Translations under genes and position numbers: made by a program
Shown: piece after piece, positions 35,209 to 44,519 of the stretch
Numbering within the stretch: position 1 is the first letter of the stretch
How the letters are laid out: each line of letters begins with the position of its first letter
Notes under the pieces: generated by a model
What the model was told of the DNA's origin: nothing
What the model saw: only the letters and a program-made list of their open reading frames with translations
Database searches by the model: none
NCBI RefSeq assembly: GCF_000242255.2
Contig: NC_017033.1
Coordinates: 3,297,110-3,361,109 of the forward strand
Length of the DNA stretch: 64,000 nt
Reading direction: 5' to 3'
From: Frateuria aurantia DSM 6220
GTDB lineage: Bacteria; Pseudomonadota; Gammaproteobacteria; Xanthomonadales; Rhodanobacteraceae

Positions 35209-36426
35209 TCAGCCGGACTTACTCCTGAAGGCAATCACCGATCCGCCGGCCTTGAGGCTGTCCAGGTAATCCGCCCAGGCCTGCATCATCCGCTGGCGTT
35301 CGGGCAGGTACTGCGCCCGGTTGTATGCCGCCCTCACCTTGTTACGTTCGGCGTGAGCCAGCTGGCGCTCGATCACATCCGGCGACCAACCCAGCTCGTT
35401 GAGCCGGGTACTGGCCATGGCCCGGAAGCCATGTCCGGTCATGGTGTCCTTGTCGTAGCCCAGACGGCGCAGAGCAGCATTGACGGTGTTCTCCGACATG
35501 GGCCGCGATGCACTGCGCTCCCCCGGAAACAGGAAGCCATCGGGGCCGGTCAGCGGCAGCAGATCCCGCAGGATCGCCAGTGCCTGGTCAGGCAGTGGCA
35601 CCAGGTGTTCGTCGCGCATCTTCATCTTCTCGGCAGGGATGCGCCACAGGCTTTGATCCAGATCGAACTCAGCCCACTCGGCATGCCGCAGCTCACCCGG
35701 CCGGACAAACAGCATGGGAGCCAGGCGCAAGGCACAGATCACCGGAAAGGTGCCCGAGTACCCGTCTATGGCCCGTAGCAGCTCTCCCACCCTCAGTGGA
35801 TCAGTGATCGCAGCCCTTGACGTGGGGTTGAGCGGCGCCAGAGCCCCGCGAAGATCCGCAGACGGGTCGCGCTTGGCACGGCCCGTGGCAATGGCATACC
35901 GAAATACCTGACCGCACCGCTGTTTTGTCCGGTGGGCCGTGGTGTGAGCCCCGCGGGCCTCGATGCGGCGCAGGACCGCCAGCAGTTCCGGAGCCTCGAT
36001 ATCAGAGATGGGACGCCGACCCAACCATGGATAGACCAGATCCCCCAGCATCCACACCGCCTTGTTATATGTCGCCGGTGCCATCCTTGCCTTGTGCTGG
36101 GCCAGCCACTCCTCGGCCACCGCCTGGAATGTATTGGCCGTGGCGAGGACTGCCGTCACCTTGGTTGTGCGCCGGATAGCAGATGGGTCGCCACCCTCAC
36201 CGATCACCCGGCGAGCTTCATCACGGCGCTTTCGGGCTTCCGCCAGGCTGACCTCGGGATATACCCCCAGCGCCAGCAGCTTCTCCTTGCCAGCCACTCG
36301 ATACTTGAGACGCCAGTAACGCCCCTTCGTGGTGATGTGCAGGAACATCCCGCCGCCATCGAAGTGCTTGCCCGGCTCGGCGGCCTTGATTGCCAATGCC
36401 GTCAGCTTCCCTGTTTCGCCTGCCAT
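35209..36426 (-). CDS. int: Tyrosine recombinase (P4-type integrase)
   Basis: A 405-residue integrase. The N-terminal DUF4102 arm-binding domain is present (KLTALAIKAAEPGKHFDGGG, YWRLKYRVAGKEKLLALGVYPEVSLAEAR) and the catalytic set is complete: R242 (RPGELR), H332 and R335 (HGFRAMAST), H358 (QLAHAERN) and Y368 (AAYNRA). It is oriented toward the helicase gene with its start next to attR and tRNA-Met, as is usual for elements that insert in tRNA genes. Arm-type boxes lie in its upstream region. Confidence 0.95.
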   Translation of the reverse strand: MAGETGKLTALAIKAAEPGKHFDGGGMFLHITTKGRYWRLKYRVAGKEKLLALGVYPEVSLAEARKRRDEARRVIGEGGDPSAIRRTTKVTAVLATANTFQAVAEEWLAQHKARMAPATYNKAVWMLGDLVYPWLGRRPISDIEAPELLAVLRRIEARGAHTTAHRTKQRCGQVFRYAIATGRAKRDPSADLRGALAPLNPTSRAAITDPLRVGELLRAIDGYSGTFPVICALRLAPMLFVRPGELRHAEWAEFDLDQSLWRIPAEKMKMRDEHLVPLPDQALAILRDLLPLTGPDGFLFPGERSASRPMSENTVNAALRRLGYDKDTMTGHGFRAMASTRLNELGWSPDVIERQLAHAERNKVRAAYNRAQYLPERQRMMQAWADYLDSLKAGGSVIAFRSKSG

Positions 36427-36463
36427 CTGTAGACCGCTCCGCGCCTAGCGCTGCATCCCGCCT

Positions 36464-36556
36464 GGGGGTATCTCTACCCCCAAAAGCAGGGGGTATCGCC
36501 ATGTACCCCCAAAGATACCCCCGCGTTTTATGCGCTTCAATGAGACGGCATGAGAC
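36464..36556. promoter_or_regulatory. Right integrase arm-type repeat cluster and int promoter region
   Basis: TACCCCC boxes at 36475, 36504 and 36516 with inverted copies at 36464 and 36489, followed by TGAGAC at 36541 and 36551 (10-bp spacing). The 36504-36556 part repeats the 24573-24635 cluster. Integrase binding here would also cover its own promoter, allowing autoregulation. Confidence 0.55.
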
Positions 36557-36575
36557 GGTATGCAACACCTACAGC

Positions 36576-36653
36576 CACAAAAAACCCCGCCGTAGCGGGG
36601 TTTGGTGCGGTTTTCAGGTCTTCGTGAGACGACATGAAACCTTGATTTGGTGG
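36576..36653. repeat. attR: right 78-bp direct repeat
   Basis: Right copy of the direct repeat, overlapping the 3' end of tRNA-Met (36648-36653) and its terminator. Confidence 0.85.
36579..36603 (-). terminator. Terminator of tRNA-Met
   Basis: On the minus strand AAACCCCGC / GCGGGG stem followed by six T (A6 at 36579-36584 on the plus strand), about 45 bp after the CCA end. Confidence 0.7.
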
Positions 36654-36724
36654 CTATAGGTGGACTCGAACCACCGACCCCGTCATTATGAGTGACGTGC
36701 TCTAACCAGCTGAGCTATATAGCC
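36648..36724 (-). tRNA. tRNA-Met (anticodon CAT)
   Basis: A 77-base cloverleaf on the minus strand: acceptor GGCTATA / TATAGCC, D-arm with GCTCAGCTGGTTAGAGC, anticodon loop CTCATAA (anticodon at 36688-36690), TPsiC arm with GGTTCGAGTCC and encoded CCA. The pattern is that of elongator tRNA-Met. The gene is intact because the inserted element restores its 3' end at attR. Confidence 0.95.
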
Positions 36725-36864
36725 TTGGACTCGCAGAGGCTTTCTGTTTTGCCCCTTGGAGGATGCAGAAGTCTATAGAGATGCGACCCGGGTTGCAAGG
36801 GGTTGCTTGCCGCCTTCGCCATGCCGTGGTTGAATCGCTGGCGGGACTGTCCCCAGGAGCGCAG

Positions 36865-37392
36865 ATGATAGATCCGGATGGTTATCGCCCCAACGTAGGC
36901 ATCGTCCTGCTGAACGGTCGCGGCCAGCTGTTCTGGGCGCGCCGCATCAACAAGGATGGCTGGCAGTTTCCGCAAGGGGGCATGCGCAGCGACGAGACGC
37001 CGCGCGAGGCAATGTTCCGCGAACTGGCCGAGGAAACCGGCCTGCTGCCGCAGCATGTGGAAGTCATCGGCGAAACCCGCGGCTGGCTGCGTTACCGCCT
37101 GCCCAGCCGTTTCATTCGTCGGCACCAGCAACCGACCTGTATCGGCCAGAAGCAGGTCTGGTTCCTGCTGCGCCTGACCGGTACCGAGGATTCGCTGCGG
37201 CTGGATGCCACCGAACAACCGGAGTTCGACATCTGGCGCTGGGTCGACTTCTGGTACCCCGCCAGTCACGTGGTGAACTTCAAGCGGGATGTCTACCAGC
37301 GTGCCCTGCGGCAGTTCGAACCGCTGGTCCAGACCTTGCTGCGACAGACCCTGGAGACCTCGGCGCAAGCTGTCGAGTCCGGCCGGCGCTAA
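36865..37392 (+). CDS. rppH: RNA 5'-pyrophosphohydrolase RppH
   Basis: A 175-residue Nudix enzyme that removes pyrophosphate from mRNA 5' ends and starts RNase E-dependent decay. Opening [11 protein letters not shown] and [18 protein letters not shown], the Nudix box (G-x5-E-x7-RELAEETG) and the tail [25 protein letters not shown] are diagnostic. The ATG at 36865 follows AGGAG. The frame extends upstream toward the tRNA but without a better start. Confidence 0.95.
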   Translation: MIDPDGYRPNVGIVLLNGRGQLFWARRINKDGWQFPQGGMRSDETPREAMFRELAEETGLLPQHVEVIGETRGWLRYRLPSRFIRRHQQPTCIGQKQVWFLLRLTGTEDSLRLDATEQPEFDIWRWVDFWYPASHVVNFKRDVYQRALRQFEPLVQTLLRQTLETSAQAVESGRR

Positions 37393-37448
37393 GTCACGGC
37401 CATCCTGCCTGAAGCCCGGCTGACGACATGGGCAGTCATCGTCAAATG

Positions 37449-37470
37449 CTATTGACAACGATTCTCATTC
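37449..37470 (+). promoter_or_regulatory. Fur-box-like operator before bfd
   Basis: ATTGACAACGATTCTCATTC resembles the Fur consensus GATAATGATAATCATTATC and lies just ahead of the bfd start. Control of the bfd-bfr iron genes by Fur is expected. Confidence 0.6.
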
Positions 37471-37479
37471 GGTCCTAGC

Positions 37480-37692
37480 ATGACGGCCATGTACATCTGC
37501 CTCTGCAATGCGATCAGTGATCATGACATCCGCCGCGCCGCGGCCGATGGGGTCACCCAGTTCCCGGAACTGCAGCGCCGCACCGGGTGTTCCGACTGCT
37601 GCGGGTGCTGTGAAAGCGAAGCCCGCAAAGTGCTCGCCGATGCCGTGCTGACGATACAGGGCCCCATGCTGGGCAACGCCAGCGCCGCCTGA
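37480..37692 (+). CDS. bfd: Bacterioferritin-associated ferredoxin
   Basis: A 70-residue [2Fe-2S] protein with the four cysteines of the BFD domain (MYICLCNAI and CSDCCGCC). Bfd binds bacterioferritin and reduces its core to mobilise iron. Position directly before bfr and behind a Fur-type operator supports this. An ATG at 37489 (MYICLC) gives the usual family start; the GCCATG context leaves both possible. Confidence 0.9.
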   Translation: MTAMYICLCNAISDHDIRRAAADGVTQFPELQRRTGCSDCCGCCESEARKVLADAVLTIQGPMLGNASAA

Positions 37693-37806
37693 GTGCAGCC
37701 CGGCAATGCCATGCGACATAATGGTAGTTGTTCGCATTAGTGTTCCTGCACGGCTTTCTGCGGCCATGTATATTCTGGCCTTTGAAACCCAGTGCAGGAG
37801 CCAGGC

Positions 37807-38283
37807 ATGAAAGGCGATCCGAAAGTCATCGAAATCCTCAACAAGGTCCTCTACAACGAGCTGACCGCCATCAACCAGTACTTTCTGCATTGCCGCCTGT
37901 TCAAGGACTGGGGCTACAAGCAGCTGGCCGATCATGAGTACAAGGAATCCATCGAGGAAATGCGCCACGCCGACTGGGTGATCGAGCGCATCATCTTCCT
38001 GGAAGGCCTGCCCAACCTGCAGCATCTCGGCAAGCTGCGGATCGGCCAAAATGCCCTGGAAGCCCTGCAAGGCGATCTGGATCTGGAATATGACGCGGTC
38101 AAGGATCTCCGCGAAGGCATCGCCCACAGCGAAGGCGTCGCCGACTTCGTGAGCCGCGACCTGTTCAAGTCCATCCTCAAGAACGAGGAAGAACATATCG
38201 ACTGGCTGGAAACCCAGTTCGGTCTGGTCAAGGACATCGGTGCCGAGCGCTATCTGCTGAGCAAGGTCGGCGATCTTTCCTGA
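37807..38283 (+). CDS. bfr: Bacterioferritin
   Basis: A 158-residue ferritin-like subunit forming a 24-mer iron store. Ferroxidase ligands are visible as E18, E51, H54, E94, E127 and H130 by the standard pattern, and M52 (EEMRHAD) is the axial ligand of the inter-subunit haem. The ATG at 37807 follows AGGAG. Companion of bfd upstream; between them a second weak Fur-like stretch may exist near 37719-37740. Confidence 0.95.
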   Translation: MKGDPKVIEILNKVLYNELTAINQYFLHCRLFKDWGYKQLADHEYKESIEEMRHADWVIERIIFLEGLPNLQHLGKLRIGQNALEALQGDLDLEYDAVKDLREGIAHSEGVADFVSRDLFKSILKNEEEHIDWLETQFGLVKDIGAERYLLSKVGDLS

Positions 38284-38347
38284 GTCCGTCCTGTGCGGAT
38301 CTGCCGCAGGGACTTGACCTTGTCAGGAACGGGTCCATTATTGAGCC

Positions 38348-38719
38348 ATGGAAACCATCCTCTCTATTCCCGATTACCGGCATCATGCGGCCGCGCCGTT
38401 GACCTTTACCGAGGCCGCGGCGCACAAGGTGCATGAACTGATCCAGGAAGAAGGCAATCCCGAACTGAAGCTGCGGGTGTATATCACCGGCGGCGGCTGT
38501 TCGGGATTCCAGTATGGCTTCAGTTTCGATGACGCCCAGGCCGAAGATGATCTCGCCGTCAACCGCGAAGGTGTCACCCTGCTGGTCGATCCCCTGTCGC
38601 TGCAATATCTGACCGGCGCAGAAATCGACTATGCCGAAAACCTCAGCGGCGCGCAGTTCGTGATACGCAATCCCAATGCCCGCACCACCTGTGGCTGCGG
38701 CTCCTCGTTCTCGACCTGA
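38348..38719 (+). CDS. erpA: Iron-sulfur cluster insertion protein ErpA
   Basis: A 123-residue A-type carrier with the three conserved cysteines in [13 protein letters not shown] and TTCGCGSSF. The N-terminal [18 protein letters not shown] and [20 protein letters not shown] are typical of ErpA. It passes Fe-S clusters to target proteins. Grouped with bfd and bfr as iron-metabolism genes. Confidence 0.92.
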   Translation: METILSIPDYRHHAAAPLTFTEAAAHKVHELIQEEGNPELKLRVYITGGGCSGFQYGFSFDDAQAEDDLAVNREGVTLLVDPLSLQYLTGAEIDYAENLSGAQFVIRNPNARTTCGCGSSFST

Positions 38720-38730
38720 TCCCTGCCTCG

Positions 38731-39693
38731 ATGCGTGCGGCGACAGCTCCGGTCCGGAATGTTTTCGCGGATACCGGCGAGGGTTTCGATCGTTGCGCCG
38801 AGCGGCGTGACGACGTGGACTGGATCACCGCACAGATCGCCTCTCCGGACAGCCGCTGTATCCTGCTGGATGATGCCGGCCAGGCGGTGGTCAACGCTGA
38901 GCGGAGCCATCTCCAATGGTTCGCGCCATCGCAGCTGCAGGCCTTGATCGAACAGCAGATGCCGCTGTTTCTGGGCTGTGCGGAAGGCCGCAGTCATTTT
39001 GCCGTGCTGGGGCCAGCATTGGCCGAGGCCCCTTTGTGGTGGGAGCCGGGCTCCCAGCGCATGGGGCTGCGTGAAGCCGGCCAGCAATTGCCGGCCTTCG
39101 AGGCCAGCCTGTTTGCCTATGCCAAGGCGCTGCAGCAATGGCAGCGCGATACCCGTTACTGCCCCCAGTGCGCCGCACCGCTGAAGCTGCAGGCCAGCGG
39201 ACATCGGCTGGCCTGCAGCCGTCAGGCATGCGGCAAATCGCATTTTCCTCGGACCGATGCCGCCATCATCGTGATCGTCGACTACCAGGGTGCCTGCCTG
39301 CTGGGCCGTCAAGCCCACTGGGAAGCCGGTCGCTACTCGACCCTGGCCGGCTTTGTCGAGCCGGGCGAAAGTCTGGAAGATGCGGTCCGCCGCGAAGTCG
39401 CCGAAGAGGCTGGCGTTCTGGTCGGGCCGGTCCAGTATCACTCGTCCCAGCCATGGCCGATGCCCGCCTCGCTGATGCTGGGCTTCAGCGCCACGGCCCT
39501 GGATCCGCAGATCCGCCTTCGCGATGGCGAGCTGGACGATGCCCGCTGGTTCACTCCCGCGCAACTGGTGGAAGAGCTGGCGGCAGGCAGGCTGCATCTG
39601 TCATCCCCGGTGTCGATCTCCTATCGGCTGATCGCCGACTGGCTGCGCCGGCGCACCGGTCAGGAGCTGGACGAACTGCCGGGCGCGCGCTGA
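38731..39693 (+). CDS. nudC: NAD(+) diphosphatase NudC
   Basis: A 320-residue Nudix hydrolase that hydrolyses NAD(H) and removes NAD caps from RNA. It has the zinc ribbon CPQC...CSRQACG (residues about 144-170), the Nudix box (GFVEPGESLEDAVRREVAEEAG) and the NudC-specific SQPWPMPASLM segment after it. The N-terminal domain is variable, as usual. Confidence 0.92.
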   Translation: MRAATAPVRNVFADTGEGFDRCAERRDDVDWITAQIASPDSRCILLDDAGQAVVNAERSHLQWFAPSQLQALIEQQMPLFLGCAEGRSHFAVLGPALAEAPLWWEPGSQRMGLREAGQQLPAFEASLFAYAKALQQWQRDTRYCPQCAAPLKLQASGHRLACSRQACGKSHFPRTDAAIIVIVDYQGACLLGRQAHWEAGRYSTLAGFVEPGESLEDAVRREVAEEAGVLVGPVQYHSSQPWPMPASLMLGFSATALDPQIRLRDGELDDARWFTPAQLVEELAAGRLHLSSPVSISYRLIADWLRRRTGQELDELPGAR

Positions 39694-39757
39694 ACGGAAC
39701 CGGATCGCTTTCCACTACACTGGACGCGCCTCATCTCCCGTTTTTGCTGGTGTTCTC

Positions 39758-40639
39758 ATGACCTCTAGTTTAGTGATCATCCTGATCGCCACCGGCCTGC
39801 TGCATCGCTGGCCCCAGCTGGCCTCGTACCGGCGCGATACCTTGTTCAGAACCTGGCTGGGCCAGATCAGCCGGGTCGACGGCAGCCTGCATGCGGTGCT
39901 GGCGCTTGGCCTGCCGGTGCTGTTGTGCCTGCTGCTGATCGCCGGCATTCATATCTTTCCCGGCCACCATCTGGGCCAGGCGCTGTTTGCCCTGGCCGTG
40001 CTGATGATGAGTCTGGGGCCGCGCGAACTCGACCCGGATCTCGCCGCCTTGCAATTGGCGCGGACACCGGTGACCCAACTGCAGGCGCTGACCGATCTGC
40101 ATGATGAAACCATGGCCCAATTGGCCTGGGAGCAGGCTTCGGTCGCCGAAGCCGTGGCCTACGCCGCCTTGCACCGCCGCTTCGGCGTGGTGTTCTGGTT
40201 TGTGCTGCTGGGTCCCCCGGGGGCGCTGCTGTATCGCCTCAGTCAGACGCTGGGCCGCGATGCCTCGCTGGATCTCGGTCCCGGCCAGCGCAAGGCCGCG
40301 CAGTACACAGCCAATGCGCTGGACTGGTTGCCGGCCCATCTGCTGGTGTTCACCTTGGCCATCGTCGACCACTGGGATGCCGTCATGAATGCCTGGCGCG
40401 ATTGGCGCCGATCCGCCGGCCGGGCAGGCTGGTATGGCGCCGCCCCCGGTTTCCTGGCTGCCGCCGTCCGCTGCAGCAGCATGACGCCCGGCGAGGGGCC
40501 GGGCAGTGCCGCCGATGCGGCGTCCGACCCGGCTCTGACGGCGGCACGTCTGCAGCAGGTCTTCCAGCGGGCATGGATCAGCTGGCTGGCCGTGCTGGCC
40601 CTGATCGCGCTGGGAGGCTGGATCAGACCGCTGCCCTGA
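39758..40639 (+). CDS. ampE: AmpE-like inner-membrane regulatory protein
   Basis: A 293-residue membrane protein with about four hydrophobic segments (e.g. VLALGLPVLLCLLLIAGIH, FGVVFWFVLLGPPGALLY, WISWLAVLALIALGGW) and the family stretch EAVAYAALHRRFGVVFWF with the downstream WLPAHLLVFTLAIV. AmpE takes part in sensing linked to AmpD and beta-lactamase induction and is related to CobD-like proteins. No ampD is adjacent in this window. Confidence 0.85.
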   Translation: MTSSLVIILIATGLLHRWPQLASYRRDTLFRTWLGQISRVDGSLHAVLALGLPVLLCLLLIAGIHIFPGHHLGQALFALAVLMMSLGPRELDPDLAALQLARTPVTQLQALTDLHDETMAQLAWEQASVAEAVAYAALHRRFGVVFWFVLLGPPGALLYRLSQTLGRDASLDLGPGQRKAAQYTANALDWLPAHLLVFTLAIVDHWDAVMNAWRDWRRSAGRAGWYGAAPGFLAAAVRCSSMTPGEGPGSAADAASDPALTAARLQQVFQRAWISWLAVLALIALGGWIRPLP

Positions 40640-40660
40640 GGACCGGCCGGTCAGCCGGCT

Positions 40661-41641
40661 TCAGCTGATGCCGCTGACAGGCTGGGCACGATAGGGGGCC
40701 TCCAGTGCGGCAATCTCCTCCGCAGCCAGTCTCAACTGCAAGGCGTTCAGCGCATCCTCGAAGTGCCCTGGCCGCGAAACACCGATGATGGGTGCACTCA
40801 CTTCGGGCTTCTGCAATACCCAGGCCAGCGCGAGCGCAGCCCGGCTGACCCCGCGCGCCTCGGCGATCCGGCCAACCGCCTCGATGATGGCCTGATCCAC
40901 CGACTCGCCTGCGCCATACAGCGTCTGACCGTAAGCATCGGACTGCTCGCGAGCACTGCCGGCGGCCCAGGGGCGAGCCAGACGGCCACGAGCCAAAGGG
41001 CTCCATGGCAGGATGCCCACCTGCTGGTCCACGCACAAAGGCAGCATCTCCCGCTCTTCCTCGCGATACAGCAGGTTCAGATGATTCTGCATCGACACGA
41101 ACCGGGTCCAGCCATGGCGCTCGGCGCAATGCTGGGCCTTGGCAAACTGCCAGGCGTACATGGACGAGGCACCCAGGTACCGCACCTTGCCGGACCGCAC
41201 CACGTCATGCAGCGCCTCCATGGTTTCCTCGATGGGCGTGTCGTAATCCCAGCGATGGATCTGGTAGAGATCGACATGGTCGGTCCCCAGCCGTTTCAGG
41301 CTGGCATCGATCGCCGTCAGAATCGACTTGCGTGACAAGCCTCCGGCATTGGCGCCAGCTCCCATCGGAAAAAATACCTTGGTGGCCAGCACCACCTCGT
41401 CACGACGAGCGAAATCCCGTATGGCTCTGCCGACAATCTCTTCGCTGCTGCCATCCGAATAACGGTTGGCGGTATCGAAGAAATTGAAGCCCAGCTCCAG
41501 CGCCCGCTTCAGCAGCTCGCGACTCGGAGCTTCGGGCAGGGTCCAGGGATGATCGCCACACTGCGGCTCGCCATAGGTCATGCATCCCAGCGCCAGCGGC
41601 GAGACCTTGAGACCGGTGGAGCCCAATCGTACATATTGCAT
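40661..41641 (-). CDS. Aldo/keto reductase
   Basis: A 326-residue TIM-barrel oxidoreductase. The tetrad is visible as D (NFFDTANRYSDG), Y in that segment, K (VVLATKVFF) and H (YQIHRWDYDTP). C-terminal NADPH-binding pattern PIIGVSRPGHFEDAL is present. The ATG at 41641 follows GAGG. Substrate unknown; members of this subgroup reduce aldehydes and sugars. It stands alone between ampE and purD. Confidence 0.9.
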   Translation of the reverse strand: MQYVRLGSTGLKVSPLALGCMTYGEPQCGDHPWTLPEAPSRELLKRALELGFNFFDTANRYSDGSSEEIVGRAIRDFARRDEVVLATKVFFPMGAGANAGGLSRKSILTAIDASLKRLGTDHVDLYQIHRWDYDTPIEETMEALHDVVRSGKVRYLGASSMYAWQFAKAQHCAERHGWTRFVSMQNHLNLLYREEEREMLPLCVDQQVGILPWSPLARGRLARPWAAGSAREQSDAYGQTLYGAGESVDQAIIEAVGRIAEARGVSRAALALAWVLQKPEVSAPIIGVSRPGHFEDALNALQLRLAAEEIAALEAPYRAQPVSGIS

Positions 41642-41902
41642 CGCAAGCACCTCGTGTCGATGCCGGGCCACGTGACAACGCCGTATCAGGCGCCACCCGT
41701 CGACCGGCGAGTGGATCCGGTCAGCCGGGTCTCGGCTGATGTCGCCTTTCAGCAGGCCTCCCGGAATGCCGCCATCCTTGCCGCAGGCCAGGGCATTGAT
41801 CAGCAACGAGCCGGACTCGGCCCGGCTGCCCGGCCGATTTGCGGCCCGCGATGCCCGCGGCCGAGGAAGCTCCGGAGCCTCCCCACCGCCTGGCCTCTGC
41901 CA

Positions 41903-43186
41903 TCATCCCCGCTGCAACGCCCGATAGGCAATGTCGCCACGCGAAAAGCCGCCTTCGAAGTGGATGCTGGCCACCGCCGAGTAAGCCAGCCGGCGCGCCT
42001 CATGCAGGTCTGCGCCAAGTGCACACACGGTGAGCACCCGGCCACCGGCCGTCAGGGTCCGGCCTGCAGCGTCCAGCCGGGTGCCGGCCTGGAAGATCTT
42101 GACCTGCGGATCGGTGGCCGTATCCAGCCCCTGGATCGGGTCGTCGCTGCGCACCGCTCCCGGATATCCACCGGCAGCCATTACCACGCCCAGCGACGGA
42201 CGCGGGTCCCAGTCGGCCTCGATCACGTCCAGACGATGATCCAGGGCCGCCTCGATCAAATCCAGCAGATCCGAGCGCAGACGCAGCATGATGGGCTGGG
42301 TCTCGGGATCACCGAAGCGGACGTTGAACTCGATGACCTTGGGTTGACCGTCGGCATCGATCATCAGACCGGCGTACAGGAAGCCGGTGAATGGCGCACC
42401 TTCAGCCGCCATCCCGCGCAGGGTCGGCTCGATGACCTGGCTCAGGATCCGGGCCTCGACCTCGGGGGTGACCACCGGCGCCGGCGAATAAGCGCCCATC
42501 CCGCCGGTGTTCGGTCCCTGATCGCCGTCATCTCGCCGTTTGTGATCCTGACTGCTGGCCATCGGCAGGGCATGCACGCCATCGCTCATCACGATATAGC
42601 TGGCCTCTTCGCCCTGCAGGAATTCCTCGATGACCACTCGCGAGGACGCGTCCCCGAAGCGCTGGGCGCCCAGCATGTCCTGCAAGGCCGCCTCGGCCTC
42701 GGCGAGGTCCATCGCCACCACCACGCCCTTGCCGGCGGCCAGGCCATCGGCCTTGATCACGATCGGTGCGCCCTTGGCGCGGACATGGGCCAACGCCGGC
42801 TCGAGCTGAGTGAAGACTTCATAACCGGCAGTGGGAATGCGGTGACGCGCCAGGAAGGCCTTGCTGAAGGCCTTCGAGCCTTCCAGCTGGGCAGCGCCGG
42901 CCGTGGGTCCGAAAATCGCCAGCCCGGCGGCACGGAAACGATCGACCACACCGGCGACCAGGGGCACCTCCGGACCGACCACGGTCACCGCCACCTGCTC
43001 ACGCCGGGCCAGCTCGAGCAGCCCCTCCAGGTCGGTGACCGCGACATCGACATTGCGCAGTCCGCTTTCGCGGGCCGTACCGGCATTGCCGGGAGCCACG
43101 ATGACCTCGCTGACCCGCGAGGATTGTTTGAGTTTCCACGCCAGCGCGTGTTCACGGCCACCCGCGCCAATCACCAAGACCTTCAT
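41903..43186 (-). CDS. purD: Phosphoribosylamine-glycine ligase
   Basis: A 427-residue ATP-grasp enzyme for the second step of purine biosynthesis. It begins [19 protein letters not shown] and contains VVVGPEVPL-like [41 protein letters not shown] and [11 protein letters not shown], all diagnostic. The ATG at 43186 lies in the standard position. It is monocistronic here (purH not adjacent). Confidence 0.95.
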   Translation of the reverse strand: MKVLVIGAGGREHALAWKLKQSSRVSEVIVAPGNAGTARESGLRNVDVAVTDLEGLLELARREQVAVTVVGPEVPLVAGVVDRFRAAGLAIFGPTAGAAQLEGSKAFSKAFLARHRIPTAGYEVFTQLEPALAHVRAKGAPIVIKADGLAAGKGVVVAMDLAEAEAALQDMLGAQRFGDASSRVVIEEFLQGEEASYIVMSDGVHALPMASSQDHKRRDDGDQGPNTGGMGAYSPAPVVTPEVEARILSQVIEPTLRGMAAEGAPFTGFLYAGLMIDADGQPKVIEFNVRFGDPETQPIMLRLRSDLLDLIEAALDHRLDVIEADWDPRPSLGVVMAAGGYPGAVRSDDPIQGLDTATDPQVKIFQAGTRLDAAGRTLTAGGRVLTVCALGADLHEARRLAYSAVASIHFEGGFSRGDIAYRALQRG

Positions 43187-44519
43187 TCCAAGCACTCCGC
43201 CATGCCAAAGCGGGCATTGTAGCCGCTTCAGAACCGGCGATGGCCGGCGCCTGCAGCCTGCCAGGAATATCCCGCTCCCCGCCAAAGCGGAACGAATGAT
43301 CTGTCCTCACGCGATCGAGGTACCTGCCCGGGTGGCATACCGCACGAGCAGCGCGCCTGCGGCAATCCAGATGCTCCTGGCCTCCGGCGCCCAAGCCTCG
43401 GCCAGGGGCGGCCTGCCGGCAGCCACCGGATTCGCCAGACCACCGATCTGCCTGCCCGTACTCAACACGTGACGACATCACCCGATCCGCGCCGGCCCGA
43501 CGACATGGCGGCGCCGGCCTCATGGACTGGCACCGCTGAAGCCATCAGATCAGGCCCGGCCGGGAGATCCTCGGATCAGGCGTCGCCGCTCCGTCGCGAT
43601 CGTCGGACCCGCCCCCTTCAAGATGGCCGGGGCCACGAAGCCCTGCGCTTTCATGGCCTGGCGCCAGTCGACTCGGTGCTGCTGCGCAAGGCCCCGACCG
43701 CCGGCCCATCGGCAGCCGCGTCCCTGCATCGCCTGCCCGTCGTCCTTCCTTTCCACCGGGGTCCGACTGCAAACGATTTGTATCGATATAAAAATATGAT
43801 GGAAGGGGTCGAATATAGTCATTCATTGAATACACGACAAAATAAACGCTGATCGAACCGGCAGCCTCAAATCCCGATGACCGCTCTCCGGCCATGGCCC
43901 GATCAACGTGCCCCGCCCCTCCGAACGGCACAGGCGGGATCAGCCCCTCATGGAATGCCGGCGGGTCCATGAATGGCTGGATCAAAACCTTTCGCCCGCG
44001 CTGACACGGGCAATCTGTATGCCTCCCATCCCCATGATCAGAAAGAACATATCGCCGAGCAGGTCACCTGAATCCGCCGTGCTTCTGCCTTCAGTCGCTG
44101 CAGCCTTCCCCTTGGAACGACTTTGCGCCAGATGATCCTCGATCTGAAAGACCGCTCTCGTTGCCGCACCCCCTCGAGGCCTGCCAGCAGCATTCCGCAA
44201 ACCTGTTTTCAGATCACGGCGAAGACGGAACCCATAATCACCTGGGAAGCACCTTTGGCAGACCCGCCCAGGCTGTAAAAAAAACCCGTCAATACCGCGA
44301 TGCAACACCATTCAAGCCTATCTCGTGTAACGATACAATTGCGCAGCAGACCTTCTAAAAATCAATCACGACTTGCCGACATAAGCCTCTTCGGAATCCC
44401 TGATCGGCGTCACTCTGTCGTTATAAAAGGAGAACAGGTGCCTGACCGGATATTTGCATTTCAAGCACATAAACCATGATAATGGTCCGGTTGGAACAAC
44501 TTTAATTCAAGGACTGCAT
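43187..44519. other. Gene-poor region upstream of the H-NS gene
   Basis: About 1.3 kb without a gene I can support; overlapping short frames on both strands look like compositional noise. The stretches 43780-43860 and 44280-44520 are markedly A+T-richer than their surroundings and could hold promoters or H-NS binding sites. Confidence 0.4.

Larger units (their letters stand above)
24424..36653. mobile_element. P4-like integrative element in tRNA-Met(CAT)
   Basis: A 12.2-kb island bounded by a 78-bp direct repeat (24424-24501 and 36576-36653, one mismatch) that includes the terminator and the CCA end of tRNA-Met. Next to the tRNA copy lies a P4-type tyrosine integrase; inside are AlpA, a KilA-N protein, a CI-RNA-like leader, small frames, a Toprim primase and a DUF927 helicase, and a RloA/RloB cargo. 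There are no capsid, terminase or conjugation genes, so it is best seen as a satellite-like or mobilisable element dependent on a helper. Confidence 0.88.

Noticed and set aside
43545-43985. Minus-strand 146-codon frame in the gene-poor region
   Set aside because: Mixed-composition, repetitive glycine/arginine sequence crossing the A+T-rich block without a ribosome site.
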